Positions 10,780-22,789 of a stretch of 64,000 nucleotides of DNA are shown here, in pieces (positions within the stretch are counted from its first letter, which is position 1; each line of letters starts with the position of its first letter). Under the pieces are notes generated by a model, which saw nothing but the letters and a program-made list of their open reading frames with translations, did not search any database and was not told where the DNA came from. The DNA comes from Henckelia pumila (Eukaryota > Streptophyta > Magnoliopsida > Lamiales > Gesneriaceae), in contig NC_133120.1 of assembly GCF_033568475.1 (NCBI RefSeq), positions 21,991,425 through 22,055,424 on the forward strand, in the 5' to 3' direction. The translations under genes were made by a program, and so were the position numbers.

Positions 10780-12109
10780 TGTAGTGACCCTTACCCGGAT
10801 CACCTACTAAACAGAACTTAGGCATGCAATTAACTTAATAAAACAGATATCAGAATAATACTGCGGAAACCATAAACATTATACAATCCCAAGTAAAGGA
10901 ATCTGTAGTTTATCCAATATTATACAACCAAATCGAATAGCTGTATAAACCCAAGCAATAGTAATAAAACCTAGACGAAGCTCCAGCTGGCCAACCACAG
11001 ACTAGCCCCTCCTGGATCCACCCTCCTCGTCCAATCGCAAACCTGCCCCATGGAATAGGGTGTCCAGAAAATACAGAGTACGAGACGTGAGCATAAAACG
11101 CTCAGTGCGAGAGTATGAGTATACATGCATGCAAAGTGAACTCCCTATAGACTCGAGGTCAAGGATCAGATAACAGAGACAGACCGGGCCCTGGTATATA
11201 GCACGCTGTGCCGTCGCTTCAGGAGGTGGCTCCCATACCGAGATAACCGTGGAAACGCCGGACCCAAATCGATGGAAGTCCATCCACTAACAGGATAGGG
11301 TACAACCCTACTAACAGACATCTCGAAGGAGATACAGCAAGATGCAAATGAATGCAGCATAATATCATGGCATATAAATCATGCAGTCATATAATACATG
11401 CATACTCAGTCAGGATATCTCGAACAGTACTTTCGTACCTCAATACAGTGCAAGCTCTACCAACTCTAGGTCCACGCCTATAGTCTGCTCTACACTGCCA
11501 AATGATACTACTATCATTAAAGTGCTCTAAAAGCCTTAACTAAGCTATTGCATACTCCTAAATATTTATAGGAAGCAAAAGCTATACCTTCGTCCGTCGT
11601 TAGCCCTTTGATGTCGATGCCTCCAGAACTTGGGCACGACTCCGCTACGACTACCGAACGCCTCTCCGACCTCCGGACCAAGCCTAAGAAGACTAGAACA
11701 GCTCCAAAAGGACTAGAAAGGAAAGGAGAACTCGGAATTGGCAAATGAAAGTGAAGTCTCGGCCTTCTATTTATAGACAACGATCGGAACTTCCGATCCT
11801 TGATCGGAACGTCCGAACCTCGATCGGAACGTCCGATCCTGCCATCGGAGCTTCCGAAGATCCTGATCTGCCACGTGTCAAAATATCACTTGTTGACTCC
11901 GGATAGGGGTGATCGGAGCCTCCGGTCCTGATCGGAGCTTCCGATCCAACCACACGTAATATCGATCGGTGCCTCCGATCGCTCATCGGAGCTTCCGATC
12001 CTATTCGGAGCTTCCGATCGTGCCTTCGGAGCTTCCGATCCGTCCAATACCCAATTCAATTAATTAGCATTAATCCTTTAATTACTAAATTAGGGCACGG
12101 GCTACTACA
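10780..12109 (-). repeat. 3' LTR of element A (1330 bp)
   Basis: TGTAGTGACCC... to ...GGGCTACTACA on the plus strand, preceded on the minus strand by the polypurine tract. It carries the palindrome array at 11782-12040 and a TATA box CTATAAATAG (minus) at 11767-11776. Confidence 0.96.
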
Positions 12110-12122
12110 TTCTCCCCCACTT
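12110..12122 (-). other. polypurine tract of element A
   Basis: The minus strand reads AAGTGGGGGAGAA directly before the 3' LTR, the classical plus-strand primer position. Confidence 0.9.
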
Positions 12123-12244
12123 AAGATATTTCGTCCTCGAAATCAGATCTTAAGTACCGAATGCAAATACAGAAATCAGAAACATTCTTTATTCAAATCA
12201 AACGTTTACAGATTTTGCAACTGAATACAACTTAAAGAATGAAA

Positions 12245-13624
12245 TCAAAACAACTTAGGATGGTCTTTACGCATCTTGTCCTCAAGCTCCCAAGTAGCTT
12301 CCTCAGTGCCTCGGCGCTGCCACTGAATTAAAACCAAAGGAATGACTTTGTTCCGTAAAACCTTATCCTTATAATCAAGGATGCGAAGAGGTTTCTCAAC
12401 ATAAGTCAAATCCTTGTCTACCTGAACCTCAGATTCGTCCGCCACATACCGTCGCAACAGAGATACGTGGAACACGTCGTGAATACTAGATAGATGCGGT
12501 GGCAATGCTAGTCGATAAGCCAAATCGCCAATACTCTCCAAGATCTCAAACGGACCGATAAATCTGGGAGACAACTTGCCCTTAAGGCCAAATCTGAGAA
12601 TCTTGCGGAAAGGTGACACTCTCAGAAACACTTTTTCCCCGACCTCGAACTGCAAAGGCCTACGCTTAATATTAGCATAGCTGGCCTGACGATCCTGTGC
12701 AGTCTTAATCCGTTTCTTGATCTGATCAACAATGTCTATCGCCTGCTGGATAAACTCCGGTCCCTCAGCCTGTCTCTCCCCCACTTCTTCCCAGAAGAGT
12801 GGAGTACGACAACGTCGCCCATACAATGCTTCAAAAGGTGCCATCCCAATACTAGTGTGATAGCTGTTGTTGTAAGCGAACTCGATCAACGACAAATGAT
12901 CCTGCCAGGCTGAACCAAAATCCATGACGCACGCTCTAAGCATATCCTCTAACGTACGGATGGTGCGCTCTGACTGACCATCAGTCTCCGGATGATAGGC
13001 TGTACTCAAACTGAGAGTAGTACCCATCGCACGCTGAACACTCCCCCAGAACCTAGAAGTAAACCTGGGGTCCCGATCGCTGACAATGCTCACAGGCACT
13101 CCATGAAGTCGGACGATCTCCTGAATGTACATCCGTGCCATGCGATCCACAGAGTACTCTTGGCTATAGGCAATGAAATGCGCTGACTTGGTGAGTCGGT
13201 CCACCACCACCCAGATAGCATCACAGTTCCTCGGGGATACCGGCAAATGGGTCACAAAGTCCATAGTGATAAACTCCCATTTCCATTCAGGAATAGGCAG
13301 ACTGTGAAGCAATTCTCCAGGTCGTCGGTGCTCTGCCTTGACCTGTTGACACACCAAACATCTCGAAACAAACTGATAAACACTGCGTTTCATTCCCTTC
13401 CACCAGAAACGAGTACGTAGATCCTTGTACATCTTGTTGCTCCCAGGATGAATACTCAACTTAGTGCGATGTGCCTGAGATAAAATCTCCTCTTGCAACT
13501 CTTCATCCTGTGGAATCACAAGCCTACCAGACAAACACAGAAAGCCGTCTGACTGATAATGAAATCCAGACGAGCTACCCTCGTTAGCTAGACGAGCTAA
13601 ACGCTGGGTCTTCGAATCAGACAT
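12245..13624 (-). CDS. integrase with C-terminal chromodomain (element A)
   Basis: An open frame of 459 residues. The N-terminal H2C2 zinc-binding domain spans about residues 50-95 (IHPGSNKMYKDL to CLVCQQVKAEH). The catalytic core has Asp in ITMDFVTHLP, Asp in [14 protein letters not shown] and Glu in the GQSERTIRTLEDML motif. A GPFEILESIG region follows, then a C-terminal chromodomain (about 410-459; PLRILDYKDK, IQWQRRGTEEATWELE). Chromodomains direct chromovirus integration to methylated-histone chromatin. The start codon is internal to the pol frame, not a real initiation site. The frame is intact, but upstream stops prevent a full polyprotein. Confidence 0.9.
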   Translation of the reverse strand: MSDSKTQRLARLANEGSSSGFHYQSDGFLCLSGRLVIPQDEELQEEILSQAHRTKLSIHPGSNKMYKDLRTRFWWKGMKRSVYQFVSRCLVCQQVKAEHRRPGELLHSLPIPEWKWEFITMDFVTHLPVSPRNCDAIWVVVDRLTKSAHFIAYSQEYSVDRMARMYIQEIVRLHGVPVSIVSDRDPRFTSRFWGSVQRAMGTTLSLSTAYHPETDGQSERTIRTLEDMLRACVMDFGSAWQDHLSLIEFAYNNSYHTSIGMAPFEALYGRRCRTPLFWEEVGERQAEGPEFIQQAIDIVDQIKKRIKTAQDRQASYANIKRRPLQFEVGEKVFLRVSPFRKILRFGLKGKLSPRFIGPFEILESIGDLAYRLALPPHLSSIHDVFHVSLLRRYVADESEVQVDKDLTYVEKPLRILDYKDKVLRNKVIPLVLIQWQRRGTEEATWELEDKMRKDHPKLF

Positions 13625-13645
13625 CTGAGCATCTCGGATCCGCGA

Positions 13646-14131
13646 TTACAAGGCTGGCTCAGATAATATCGCAAAAATCTGGTTACTCTGCATACCTTTC
13701 TTATGCTTGAAGGTAAAACCTGAAGTACAACAGTCACTGATCGCACTAGACATCGAACAAGTCTGAAGTGCGGATAGTCGCACCTTGAGACTCAAAGCAT
13801 CAGCGGTGAGATTAGCAGCTCCCGGATGGTACTTAATCTCGCAATAATAGTCCTTAAGCAAGTCCATCCAACGTCTCTGTCTCATGTTCAATTCTGCCTG
13901 AGTGAACAAATACTTGAGACTCTTATGGTCGGTGAAGATCTCAAATTTCTCGCCATACAGATAATGACGCCAGATCTTCAAAGCGAACACAATGGCTGCT
14001 AACTCCAAATCATGGATTGGGTAGTTGTCCTCGTGAAGCTTCAGCTGTCTAGAAGCGTATGCGATCACATGCCCATTCTGAGTCAGGACACAACCTAACC
14101 CTTGAAGAGAAGCATCTGTGTAAACTACATA
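13646..14131 (-). pseudogene. RNase H domain of element A
   Basis: The sequence reads [42 protein letters not shown] and [12 protein letters not shown], a typical plant gypsy RNase H with the catalytic Asp and Glu residues. It is bounded by an in-frame TGA upstream (14135-14137, where Gly is usual) and a TAA at 13646-13648 just before the integrase frame. Confidence 0.85.
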
Positions 14132-14134
14132 CCC

Positions 14135-15684
14135 TCAAGATCCTGACGGTAATGCTAACACCGGCGCAGAAGTCAACCACCGTCGAAGCTCATGGAAATT
14201 CTCCTCACACTCGGAGGACCACTCAAAATCCACACCCTTGCGGGTAAGCTGCGTCAACGGTCGAGCTAACTGAGAGAAGTTCAGAATGAAGCGACGATAA
14301 TACCCTACTAGACCCAGAAAACTACGGATCTCAGCAACTGTCGTCGGACGCGACCAATTAAGTACCGCTTCAATCTTGCTTGGATCAACAGAAATCCCCT
14401 CCATGGATATGATATGGCCAAGAAAAACCACTCTATCCATCCAGAACTCACACTTGCTCAGCTTGGCGTACAACTGCTCATCTCGAAGAGTCTGTAGTAC
14501 CAACCGCAAGTGAGAAACATGCTCTTTCGTATTACGCGAATACACCAAGATGTCGTCAATGAAGACCACGACAAACTTGTCCAAATACTCCCTGAATACA
14601 CGGTTCATCAAATCCATGAATATAGCCGGTGCATTAGTCAAACCAAATGACATCACTAGAAACTCGTAATGCCCATAGCGAGTACGGAATGCAGTCTTGG
14701 CTACGTCCTGATCACGGACTCTCAACTGATGATACCCAGATCTCAAGTCAATCTTGGAGTAAATTGATGTGCCCTGCAGCTGGTCAAACAAGTCATCAAC
14801 ACGAGGCAACGGATACTTGTTCTTCACAGTGGCTCGATTCAGCTGCCGATAGTCAATGCACAGCCGCATCGACCCATCCTTCTTCTTCACGAAGAGAACA
14901 GGAGCTCCCCAAGGAGATACACTAGGACGAATGTACCCCTTGTCCAAAAGATCCTGTAGTTGATTCTTCAACTCACGCATCTCTGACGGAGCCAGACGAT
15001 ACGGTTCTCTAGAAATAGGCGAAGTACCCGGCATCAACTCTATGCCAAACTCGACTTCCCTAGCAGGAGGAAAACCCGGAATCTCATCAGGAAACACATC
15101 TGGAAATTCATCCACAATAGGAATTCTCTCTATCCCAATACTCTCAGCGGACAAATCAACTGCATAGATAAGGTAGCCTTCCCCGCCAGACTCTAGAGCT
15201 CGACAGGCTCTCAAAGCTGATACCAAAGGCATCGGGGGTCGCGCTCCCTCACCATAGAAAAACCAACTCTCACTCCCTTCCGGATGAAAGCGTACTAATC
15301 TCTGATAGCAGTCCACTGAAGCTCGATAGGTAGTCAGCACATCTATTCCCAGAATGCAATCAAAGTCGTCCATCGCCAGGACCATGAGATTCGCCAACAG
15401 AACGTTCCCTTCGAACTCTAAAGGGCAACCCATCACTAGACGCTTAGCCAAAGCAGATTGGCCCATCGGAGTAGAAACAGACATCACTACGTCTAGTGCA
15501 ATGCATGGTAACTTATGCCTCTTAACAAAACGTGCAGAATGAAGGAATGAGATGCACCAGTGTCAATAAGTACAAGAGCAGGTATACCATAAAGCAGAAA
15601 TGTACCTGCGATGACTTTCTCATTCTCCTCCACTACCTGATCATGTCTCAGGGCAAACACCTGGCCAGAAGCTCGTGGCCTCAA
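14135..15684 (-). pseudogene. protease and reverse transcriptase of element A
   Basis: The protease active site [11 protein letters not shown] is near 15570. One base is missing immediately afterwards compared with the intact sister at 1-1843, which shifts the frame. From 15487 the frame is open through the protease end ([13 protein letters not shown]) and [60 protein letters not shown], the catalytic box FIDDILVYS, and [17 protein letters not shown]. It ends at an in-frame TGA at 14135. Confidence 0.9.
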
Positions 15685-15702
15685 ATGAGAACTCCCAGCA
15701 GA

Positions 15703-16641
15703 CTATCCCTGCGACCTCTGCTGAACGGTAGCCTGAGAACCCGATCCTGAACCAGAACCAGAACCACCTCCCCCAGACATTGGACAATCTCTCCGGATAT
15801 GACCAGTCTCTCCACAACGGAAACAAGCTCCAGAAGCTCTACGGCACTTTTCGGATGGATGGTTCTTCCCACAGTGATCACACTTGTCCTTCTTACCGAA
15901 ACGGACAATACCTCCAGAACCAGAGGAAGAAGAAGATCCAGACTTCTTGAAAGTTTGGGCACGGGGACCCAAAGAACTAGCAGGCCTCGACTGAGGGAAA
16001 GACCTGTTCCGCCGAATGCTATCCTCCGCCTGGTGACAACGGCTCACCAAACCCTCGTAGGACATGTCGTCGCCAACCGCCACACGGTCATGGATCTCAG
16101 GGTTAAGGCCCTGAAGGAACAGATTATACTTCATCTCTGAGCTATCAGCAATCTCGGGGCAATAGGATAGCAGATCAAAGAACCTCTGCTGATACTCATC
16201 GATAGACATGGCTCCCTGTCGCAGACTCAGTAGCTCGCCTGCCTTCGACTGTCGGAGTGCAGGAGGAAAATAACGCTTTTGGAAAGCTGTGCGGAACTCG
16301 GCCCAGGTGGCCACTCCTCTCGCCGTAACAAAAGGTGTAGAAGTAAACCTCCACCACCTGCGCGCACGCCCATCCAGAAGATAGCCAAGGGTCTCCACCT
16401 TCTGCTCATCGGTGCATTGGAAAGTCTGAAAAGTCGTCTCCATGCGGTCTAACTAGTTCTCCGCATCCTCCGGAGACTCACCTCCAACTAAGGGCTTAGG
16501 ACCCATAGCTAAGAATCGACGCACAGTGAAACGCTCGTCGTCATGGTGACGATGACGCCGTTCTCGACGAGGCTCCCGGTCGGCATCACCCCAACGCCCA
16601 CCAACACTGCCATGAGAAATCTGGTCGTCACGATTTGACAT
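15703..16641 (-). pseudogene. gag of element A
   Basis: It starts at ATG 16641 (MSNRDDQISHG). Codon 63, TGG in the sister C, is TAG here (16455-16453). The frame continues ([37 protein letters not shown]) through two zinc knuckles ([27 protein letters not shown]) to a second TAG at 15705-15703, which is CAG in C. Gag normally forms the virus-like particle and binds element RNA. Both stops fit C-to-T changes. Confidence 0.9.
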
Positions 16642-16690
16642 CTACAAAAATACCTCAAGATGAGACTAAATCCCAAGAAATCTTTTGCAT

Positions 16691-16702
16691 GCTCTAATAC
16701 CA
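16691..16702 (-). other. primer binding site of element A (one mismatch)
   Basis: The minus strand reads TGGTATTAGAGC; the sister at 1893-1904 has TGGTATCAGAGC, so A carries one C-to-T change in the tRNA-Met primer site. It lies 4 bases inside the 5' LTR. Confidence 0.85.
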
Positions 16703-16706
16703 TAAA

Positions 16707-18035
16707 TGTAGTGACCCTTACCCGGATCACCTACTAAACAGAACTTAGGCATGCAATTAACTTAATAAAACAGATATCAGAATAAGACTGCGGAAACCAT
16801 AAACATTATACAATCCCAAGTAAAGGAATCTGTAATTTATCCAATATTATACAACCAAATCGAATAGCTGTATAAACCCAAGCAACAGTAATAAAACCTA
16901 GACGAAGCTCCAGCTGGCCAACCACAGACTAGCCCCTCCTGGATCCACCCTCCTCGTCCAATCGCAAACCTGCCCCATGGAATAGGGTGTCCAGAAAATA
17001 CAGAGTACGAGACGTGAGCATAAAACGCTCAGTGCGAGCGTATGAGTATACATGCATGCAAAGTGAACTCCCTATAGAATCGAGGTCAAGGATCAGATAA
17101 CAGAGACAGACCGGGCCCTGGTATGTAGCACGCTGTGCCGTCGCTTCAGGAGGTGGCTCCCATACCGAGATAACCGTGGAAACGCCGGACCCAAATCGAT
17201 GGAAGTCCATCCACTAACAGGATAGGGTACAACCCTACTAACAGACATCTCGAAGGAGATACAGCAAGATGCAAATGAATGCAGCATAATATCATGGCAT
17301 ATAAATCATGCAGTCATATAATACATGCATACTCAGTCAGGATATCTCGAACAGTACTTTCGTACCTCAATACAGTGCAAGCTCTACCAACTCTAGGTCC
17401 ACGCCTATAGTCTGCTCTACACTGCCAAATGATACTACTATCATTAAAGTGCTCTAAAAGCCTTAACTAAGCTATTGCATACTCCTAAATATTTATAGGA
17501 AGCAAAAGCTATACCTTCGTCCGTCGTTAGCCCTTTGTTGTCGATGCCTCCAGAACTTGGGCACGACTCCGCTACGACTACCGAACGCCTCTCCGACCTC
17601 CGGACCAAGCCTAAGAAGTCTAGAACAGCTCCAAAAGGACTAGAAGGAAAGGAGAACTCGGAATTGGCAAATGAAAGTGAAGTCTCGGCCTTCTATTTAT
17701 AGACAACGATCGGAACTTCCGATCCTTGATCGGAACGTCCGAACCTCGATCGGAACGTCCGATCCTGCCATCGGAGCTTCCGAAGATCCTGATCTGCCAC
17801 GTGTTAAAATATCACTTGTTGACTCCGGATAGGGGTGATCGGAGCCTCCGGTCCTGATCGGAGCTTCCGATCCAACCACACGTAATATCGATCGGTGCCT
17901 CCGAATTCTCATCGGAGCTTCCGATCCTGTTCGGAGCTTCCGATCGTGCCTTCGGAGCTTCCGATCCGTCCAATACCCAATTCAATTAATTAGCATTAAT
18001 CCTTTAATTACTCAATTAGGGCACGGGCTACTACA
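16707..18035 (-). repeat. 5' LTR of element A (1329 bp)
   Basis: TG...CA ends, with palindrome array 17708-17966 and TATA box (minus CTATAAATAG) at 17693-17702. It is followed on the right by the target duplication GGCTC. Confidence 0.96.
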
Positions 18036-19814
18036 GGCTCTCCCATTTCAAGATTCCTAAAAACAGAAAATGGCATAAAGTTAATGCTGGCACCCAAATC
18101 ACAAAGAGCCTTATGAAAAAACCACATCACCAATCAAGCAAGGGATAGAAAAACTCCCTGGATCTTTCAAATTTGGAGGAATTTTGTTTTGCACTAATGT
18201 AGAACAATTTTCAGTTAAGTTTACCATGGCATGCTCCTCTATTTTCCTCTTGCTTGCTAAGATTTCTTTCAAAAATTTTGCATAACTAGGCATTTGCAAT
18301 AACGCGTCAGCAAAAGGTATATTAATGTGTAACTTCTTAAACACCTCAAGAAATTTTGAAAATTGCGAATCAAGTTTCGCTTTCTTCATTGCTGCAGGAA
18401 ACAGAGGTGGGATAACAATATTAGATTTTGATGTGGGTGATTGTGTAGGGTCATATGACTTACCTGTAAATGGCTCTTTCTCACCCTCATTATTTTTCTC
18501 TTCGTGCTCCAACGCTTTGGTTTCCAGTTTCTTCCCACTTCGCAACTCCACGACCTTTACTTGCTCCTTTGGATTAGTCTCAGTGTCACTTGGCAAAGTT
18601 CCTGGCTCTCGATTTGACATCCTCTTTGCCAGCTGCCCTATTTGATTTTCCAAACCCCTTATAGTTGCGTCTTGGTTCCGCATTCGAGTCTCAATGGATG
18701 TTATAAACTTTTGCATCATTTGCTCTAAACTGTACTTCTCCTCTTGAGGTTGCTTCACGTGATTTTGATTCTGATATGGCCTAGACTGATTATTTTGACC
18801 ACCCCATGAAAAGTTCGAATGTTGCCTCCACCCCGGATTATATGTATTTGAATACGGGTCAAACTTGGGGCGGTTTTGGCTTCCCACATGACTCACTGGT
18901 GCCTCTTCCTGCACATAAAAAGGGTTACCAATTTGACAATCTTTAGTGAAATGTTCACCTTGGCACCTATCACAGAACACCTCCTGAATGCACATCACAG
19001 AACTTCCTAAGCTCAATCCATCAATCTTCTTATTCATAGCCTCCAGTTGTGCTGCAATCGACGTGAATGCGTCCACTTGATGAATTCCTACTGATTTTCG
19101 CATCATGCTCCTCTCAGATTGAGGTTGATAGCTACTAGAGGCCATCTCCTCATACAGTTCATAACCATCTTTCGACGATTTACGCAATAGATTCCCACCT
19201 GCAGCTGAATCTAACATAGTACGATTTGCAGGTAATAAACCATAATAGAAAGTTTGTACCACAAGCCAGCCAGGCAACTGATGATGTGGGCACCGCCTTA
19301 GCATGTCTTTGTAGCGCTCCCATGCCTCATACAATGACTTTTGTTTCCCTTGAGCAAACATAGTAATGTCGGTTATTAGATTCATGGAATTCGAGGGGAG
19401 AAACTACTTAGTAAGGAATGCTTTAGCCAAATCTCCCCATGTTATGATAGAACCTGCAGGTAAACTATTCAACCACGATTTAGCTTTGTCTGTTAACGAA
19501 AAAGGAAATAAACGCTGGCAAATAGCATCATCAGAATCTCCCTGTTGTTTGAAAGTGTCATAGATTTCCAAGAAGTTCTCAATATGAGCATTAGGATCAT
19601 CGATGGTAGATCCACCGAATTGGACTGTGTTCTGGATCATCAGGATGATTGCCAATTTTATCTCATAATGATTAGGTATCACTGTTGGTCTAACGATACT
19701 CGGTTGAACATCTTCAATAGTGGGTATGCCACAGTCCATCATGGATCTATACATAGGTGGATTATTAGTGTTGCCATCACCGTTATTGATGCGTGGTAGT
19801 TCGTTCTCTGCCAT
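18036..19814 (-). pseudogene. Athila gag and N-terminal protease (element B)
   Basis: It starts at ATG 19814 (MAENELPRINNGDG). The gag core contains FGGSTIDDPNAHIENFLEI, RLFPFSLTDKAKSWLNSLP and ITWGDLAKAFLTK, then a TAG where a Tyr codon is usual (19404-19406). It continues LYEAWERYKDMLRRCPHHQ. A CCHC-like knuckle (CDRCQGEHFTKDC) and Gln/Asn-rich spacers follow, then INIPFADALLQMPSYAKFLKEI. Near 18115 one extra base shifts the frame. The protease active site LCDLGASINFMPFSVF follows at about 18055-18100, ending at the insertion of A in the GEP codons. Confidence 0.88.
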
Positions 19815-20004
19815 CTCTGCTCATTGTGGTCTTCGTCTCCTGCGAAAGGTTCTCTCGATTTCTGGATCAAAGGGTACGAGTTTCGAGCACGAGAATGGTA
19901 GCATACACAACTAGAAAATCCTGCAAAGGTGAGATGGATAATTCGTGAGAATAGGAAGTGAAATTAAAGAATATATCTAGGCAGAAAATTGTAAATCACA
20001 AATT

Positions 20005-20021
20005 CCCCAGCAACGGTGCCA
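20005..20021 (-). other. primer binding site of element B (tRNA-Asp type)
   Basis: The minus strand reads TGGCACCGTTGCTGGGG, two substitutions from TGGCGCCGTTGCCGGGG, the Athila-group primer site complementary to tRNA-Asp. It lies 6 bases inside the 5' LTR. Confidence 0.85.
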
Positions 20022-20396
20022 AAAACTTGATCGAGCTTTTCTTGCACTATGAATTTCAGAAAATAAATGTATCTCGCATGCTCGAAATAACCGCAAGTGC
20101 ACAATGCAAATTATAATATAATAAGTGAATATGAGTATCGTCCACAGGGACTAGTTGCACAATTTCTACCTAAATATTAATCCTTACTTCACTTTTACGA
20201 AAAATGAGATTTGTTTTTATTAACTACTTAATGACAAGAAAATAAATAAATGCAAAAAAAAATATCAGGAATTAAATTAATCTTAGTAAATTAAATTTAA
20301 ATAGTGGAGAAAATGTTGAGATTTTCGGTTCACCTTTCCCTAATCAACTCTGAAAATTACTTCCGACAACCAATTCACATTTTTGATAAGATTCCC

Positions 20397-21663
20397 TGTA
20401 GTGACCCCTACCTGGATCACCTATTAAACAGAACTTAGGCATGCAATTAACTTAATTAAATAGATATCAGAATAAAACTGCGGAAACCATAAATATTATA
20501 CAATCCCAAGTAAAGGAATCTGTAATTAATCCAAATAATATACAACCAAATCGAATAGCTGTATAAACCCAAACAACAGTAATAAAACCTAAGCGAAGCT
20601 CCAGCTGGCCAACCACTGACTAGCCCCTCCTGAATCCACCCTCCTCGTCCAATCGCAAACCTGCCCCAAGGAACAGGGTGTCCAGAAACACAGAGTACGA
20701 GACGTGAGCATAAAATGCTCAGTGCGAGAGTATGAGTATACATTCATGCAAAGTGAACTCCCTATAGACTCGAGGTCAAGGATCAGATAACAGAGACAAA
20801 CCGGGCCCTGGTATGTAGCACGTTGTGCCGTCGCTTCAGGAGGTGGCTCCCATACCGAGATAACCGTGGATACACCGGACCCAAATCGATGGAAGTCCAT
20901 CCACTAACAGGATAGGGTACAACCCTACTAACAGACATCTCGAAAGAGATACAGCAAGATGCAAATGAATGCAGCATAATATCATGGCATATAAATCATG
21001 CAGTCACATAATACATGCATACTCAGTCAGGATATCTCGAACAGTACTTTCGTACCTCAAAGCAGTGCAAGCTCTACCAACTCTAGGTCCATGCCTATAG
21101 TCTGCTCTACACTGCCTTAACTAAGCTATTGCATACTCCTAAATATTTATAGGAAGCAAAAGCTATACCTTCGTCCGTCGTTAGCCCTTTGATGTCGATG
21201 CCTCCAGAACTTGGGCACAACTCCGCTACGACTACCGAACGTCTCGCCGACCTTCGGACCAAGCCTAAGAAGACTAGAACAACTCCAAAAGGACTAGAAT
21301 GGAAAGGAGAACTTGGAATTGGCAAATGAAAGTGAAGCCTCGACCTTCTATTTATAGACAACGATCGGAACTTCCGATCCTTGATCGGAACGTCCGAACC
21401 TCGATCGGAACGTCCGATCCTGCCATCGGAGCTTCCGAAGATCCTGATCTGCCACGTGTCAAAATATCACTTGATGACTTCGGATAGGGGTGATCAGAGC
21501 TTCCGATCCAACCACACGTCATGCCTGACATAATATCATCGGTGCCTCCGATCGCTCATCGGAGCTTCCGATCGTGCCTTCAGAGCTTCCGATCCGTCCG
21601 ATACCCAATTTAATTAATTAGCTTTAATCCTTTAATTACTCAATTAGGGTACGGGCTACTACA
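20397..21663 (-). mobile_element. solo Tekay LTR 'E' (1267 bp), target duplication TTCCC
   Basis: Same family as the LTRs of A and C (TGTAGTGACCC-like start, GGGCTACTACA end). It is flanked by TTCCC at 20392-20396 and 21664-21668, with no internal sequence. Shorter palindrome array at 21363-21594; TATA box on the minus strand at 21348-21357. More diverged than A/C, for example missing one stretch near 21115. Confidence 0.95.
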
Positions 21664-22250
21664 TTCCCTAATTCATTAACATACTCTTTCAAGTTATGCT
21701 AAAATAATTCGAGGCTATGAAATAATCAAATGTCTTCAATTATTTATCATAGATGGTTGCATTCACGATTCGTGGAATCCTTAAGCTTTCGACCTATTGG
21801 ACTATCACTATCAACATGTACCCAATTTCATATGTCTATGTAAATTGTAGATTCATGAATCATGCTATTTGTTCCTATCATGAAATTTTCTTTCGAAATA
21901 AAACACGATATAAAATATTGATAGAGTTAGCTAAGCTCAAACAATGCAAAACAAATCAATAGCATAATTAAGCATTCATCGGAAGTCAAAAATCAATATT
22001 CATGAGTCGACAACAGGGGTCGGATCCCCTAAATCTCAACAAAAGAGGTTTAGCTACGCATAGAATTCATAGCTAAAATCAACAAATTGAAATCAAAACA
22101 AAAATAGAAGAAATGAATTTTGAAAGAAGAAGAAAAGTTGCTTCACGATCGTTTTTTGCTCTTCCGCTTTGTCTCTCTTGTTCGTGATGTTCCAGCCGCC
22201 AACTTTTCTTTTCTTTTTTTTTTCTCCTCCATTGACCTAAAGAAATCGAT

Positions 22251-22260
22251 CTTTATATAT
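22251..22260 (-). promoter_or_regulatory. U3 TATA-like box of Athila LTR (B)
   Basis: The minus strand reads ATATATAAAG, about 70 bases downstream of the palindromic tandem repeat at 22331-22610. Confidence 0.55.
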
Positions 22261-22330
22261 CTCCAAGAGTCCTTACTTTGCAACTTTTCTTCCTCGAATT
22301 TCGAAGGAATTTTCTTTTTTTTTCATTGAG

Positions 22331-22610
22331 CGACTCGCACTTAGGCGTACGAAATGTCACGCCATAGCGTGAAAAACTCTGTCTCGATATACAACTTTTT
22401 CCCAGTTCACACCTAGGCGCAAGAAACATCATGCCATAGCGTGAAAAACTCTGTTTTGACTTCTTCATAATCCTCGGTTCAAGCCATGGCGTAGGAAATA
22501 TCAAGCCATAGCGTGAAAAGTTCTGCCTCTAGCTTTTGAAAAATACCATTTCACGCCTAGGAGCGAAGAAAAGCGCGCCATAGCGTGAAAACTCCTGCCT
22601 CCAGCTTTTA
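22331..22610 (-). repeat. about 72-bp tandem repeat, four units, each with two palindromes
   Basis: Units begin near 22331, 22405, 22477 and 22548. Each unit has a CACGCCTAGGCG-like word, then a CACGCCATAGCGTG word, then AAAACTCTG and a pyrimidine-rich tail. The units are diverged by point changes. The array lies in U3 of the Athila LTR, immediately upstream of the TATA-like box. The same words recur in the element's interior at 7057-7243. Confidence 0.85.
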
Positions 22611-22789
22611 CTATAACACTTTCCGAGCTCCGTTTTCCATCTTTTTCCTACAAAACATCTTAAACGCATGAGTAGATACTATAAAGCTCAAAAACTCGAA
22701 TTTTAGATGGAAACACAAAAAAATCACAAATAACATGCTCAATGGAGCCCAAAATAATCTAAATTAGCATGCATTTTTGGGTTCTATCA

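Larger units (their letters stand above)
10780..18035 (-). mobile_element. complete Ty3/gypsy chromovirus A (Tekay-like), 7256 bp, target duplication GGCTC
   Basis: Both LTRs are present (16707-18035 as 5', 10780-12109 as 3'), with primer site, gag, protease, RT, RNase H, integrase plus chromodomain and polypurine tract. GGCTC flanks it at 10775-10779 and 18036-18040. The two LTRs differ at roughly a dozen sites by eye (about 1%), so the insertion is young, yet gag-pol already has several stops. It lies in the protease coding sequence of Athila element B. Confidence 0.96.
3248..22789 (-). mobile_element. Athila-type Ty3/gypsy element B, 3' end outside window, heavily nested
   Basis: The minus-strand order is 5' LTR (22789-20028), primer site, gag (19814), protease, RT, RNase H, integrase (to 7389), then a post-pol reading frame (6768-3759) typical of Athila-group elements. 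Removing the four younger insertions (C, copia solo LTR, A, E) leaves a collinear element. It lies in gypsy element D at 22790; AGCAC (22790-22794) is the expected right target duplication. Many stops and frameshifts make it non-functional. Confidence 0.88.
20028..22789 (-). repeat. 5' LTR of Athila element B (about 1490 bp without the nested solo LTR)
   Basis: The minus strand starts TGATAGAACCC at 22789 and ends GCTCGATCA at 20028. The solo Tekay LTR at 20397-21663 is nested inside it. U3 contains a roughly 72-bp tandem palindromic repeat (22331-22610) and a TATA-like ATATATAAAG at 22260-22251. The right flank is gypsy D integrase. Confidence 0.85.

Noticed and set aside
15799..16140. 113-residue plus-strand frame (also 1001-1342)
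   Set aside because: Antisense shadow of the conserved gag coding region of Tekay elements A and C.
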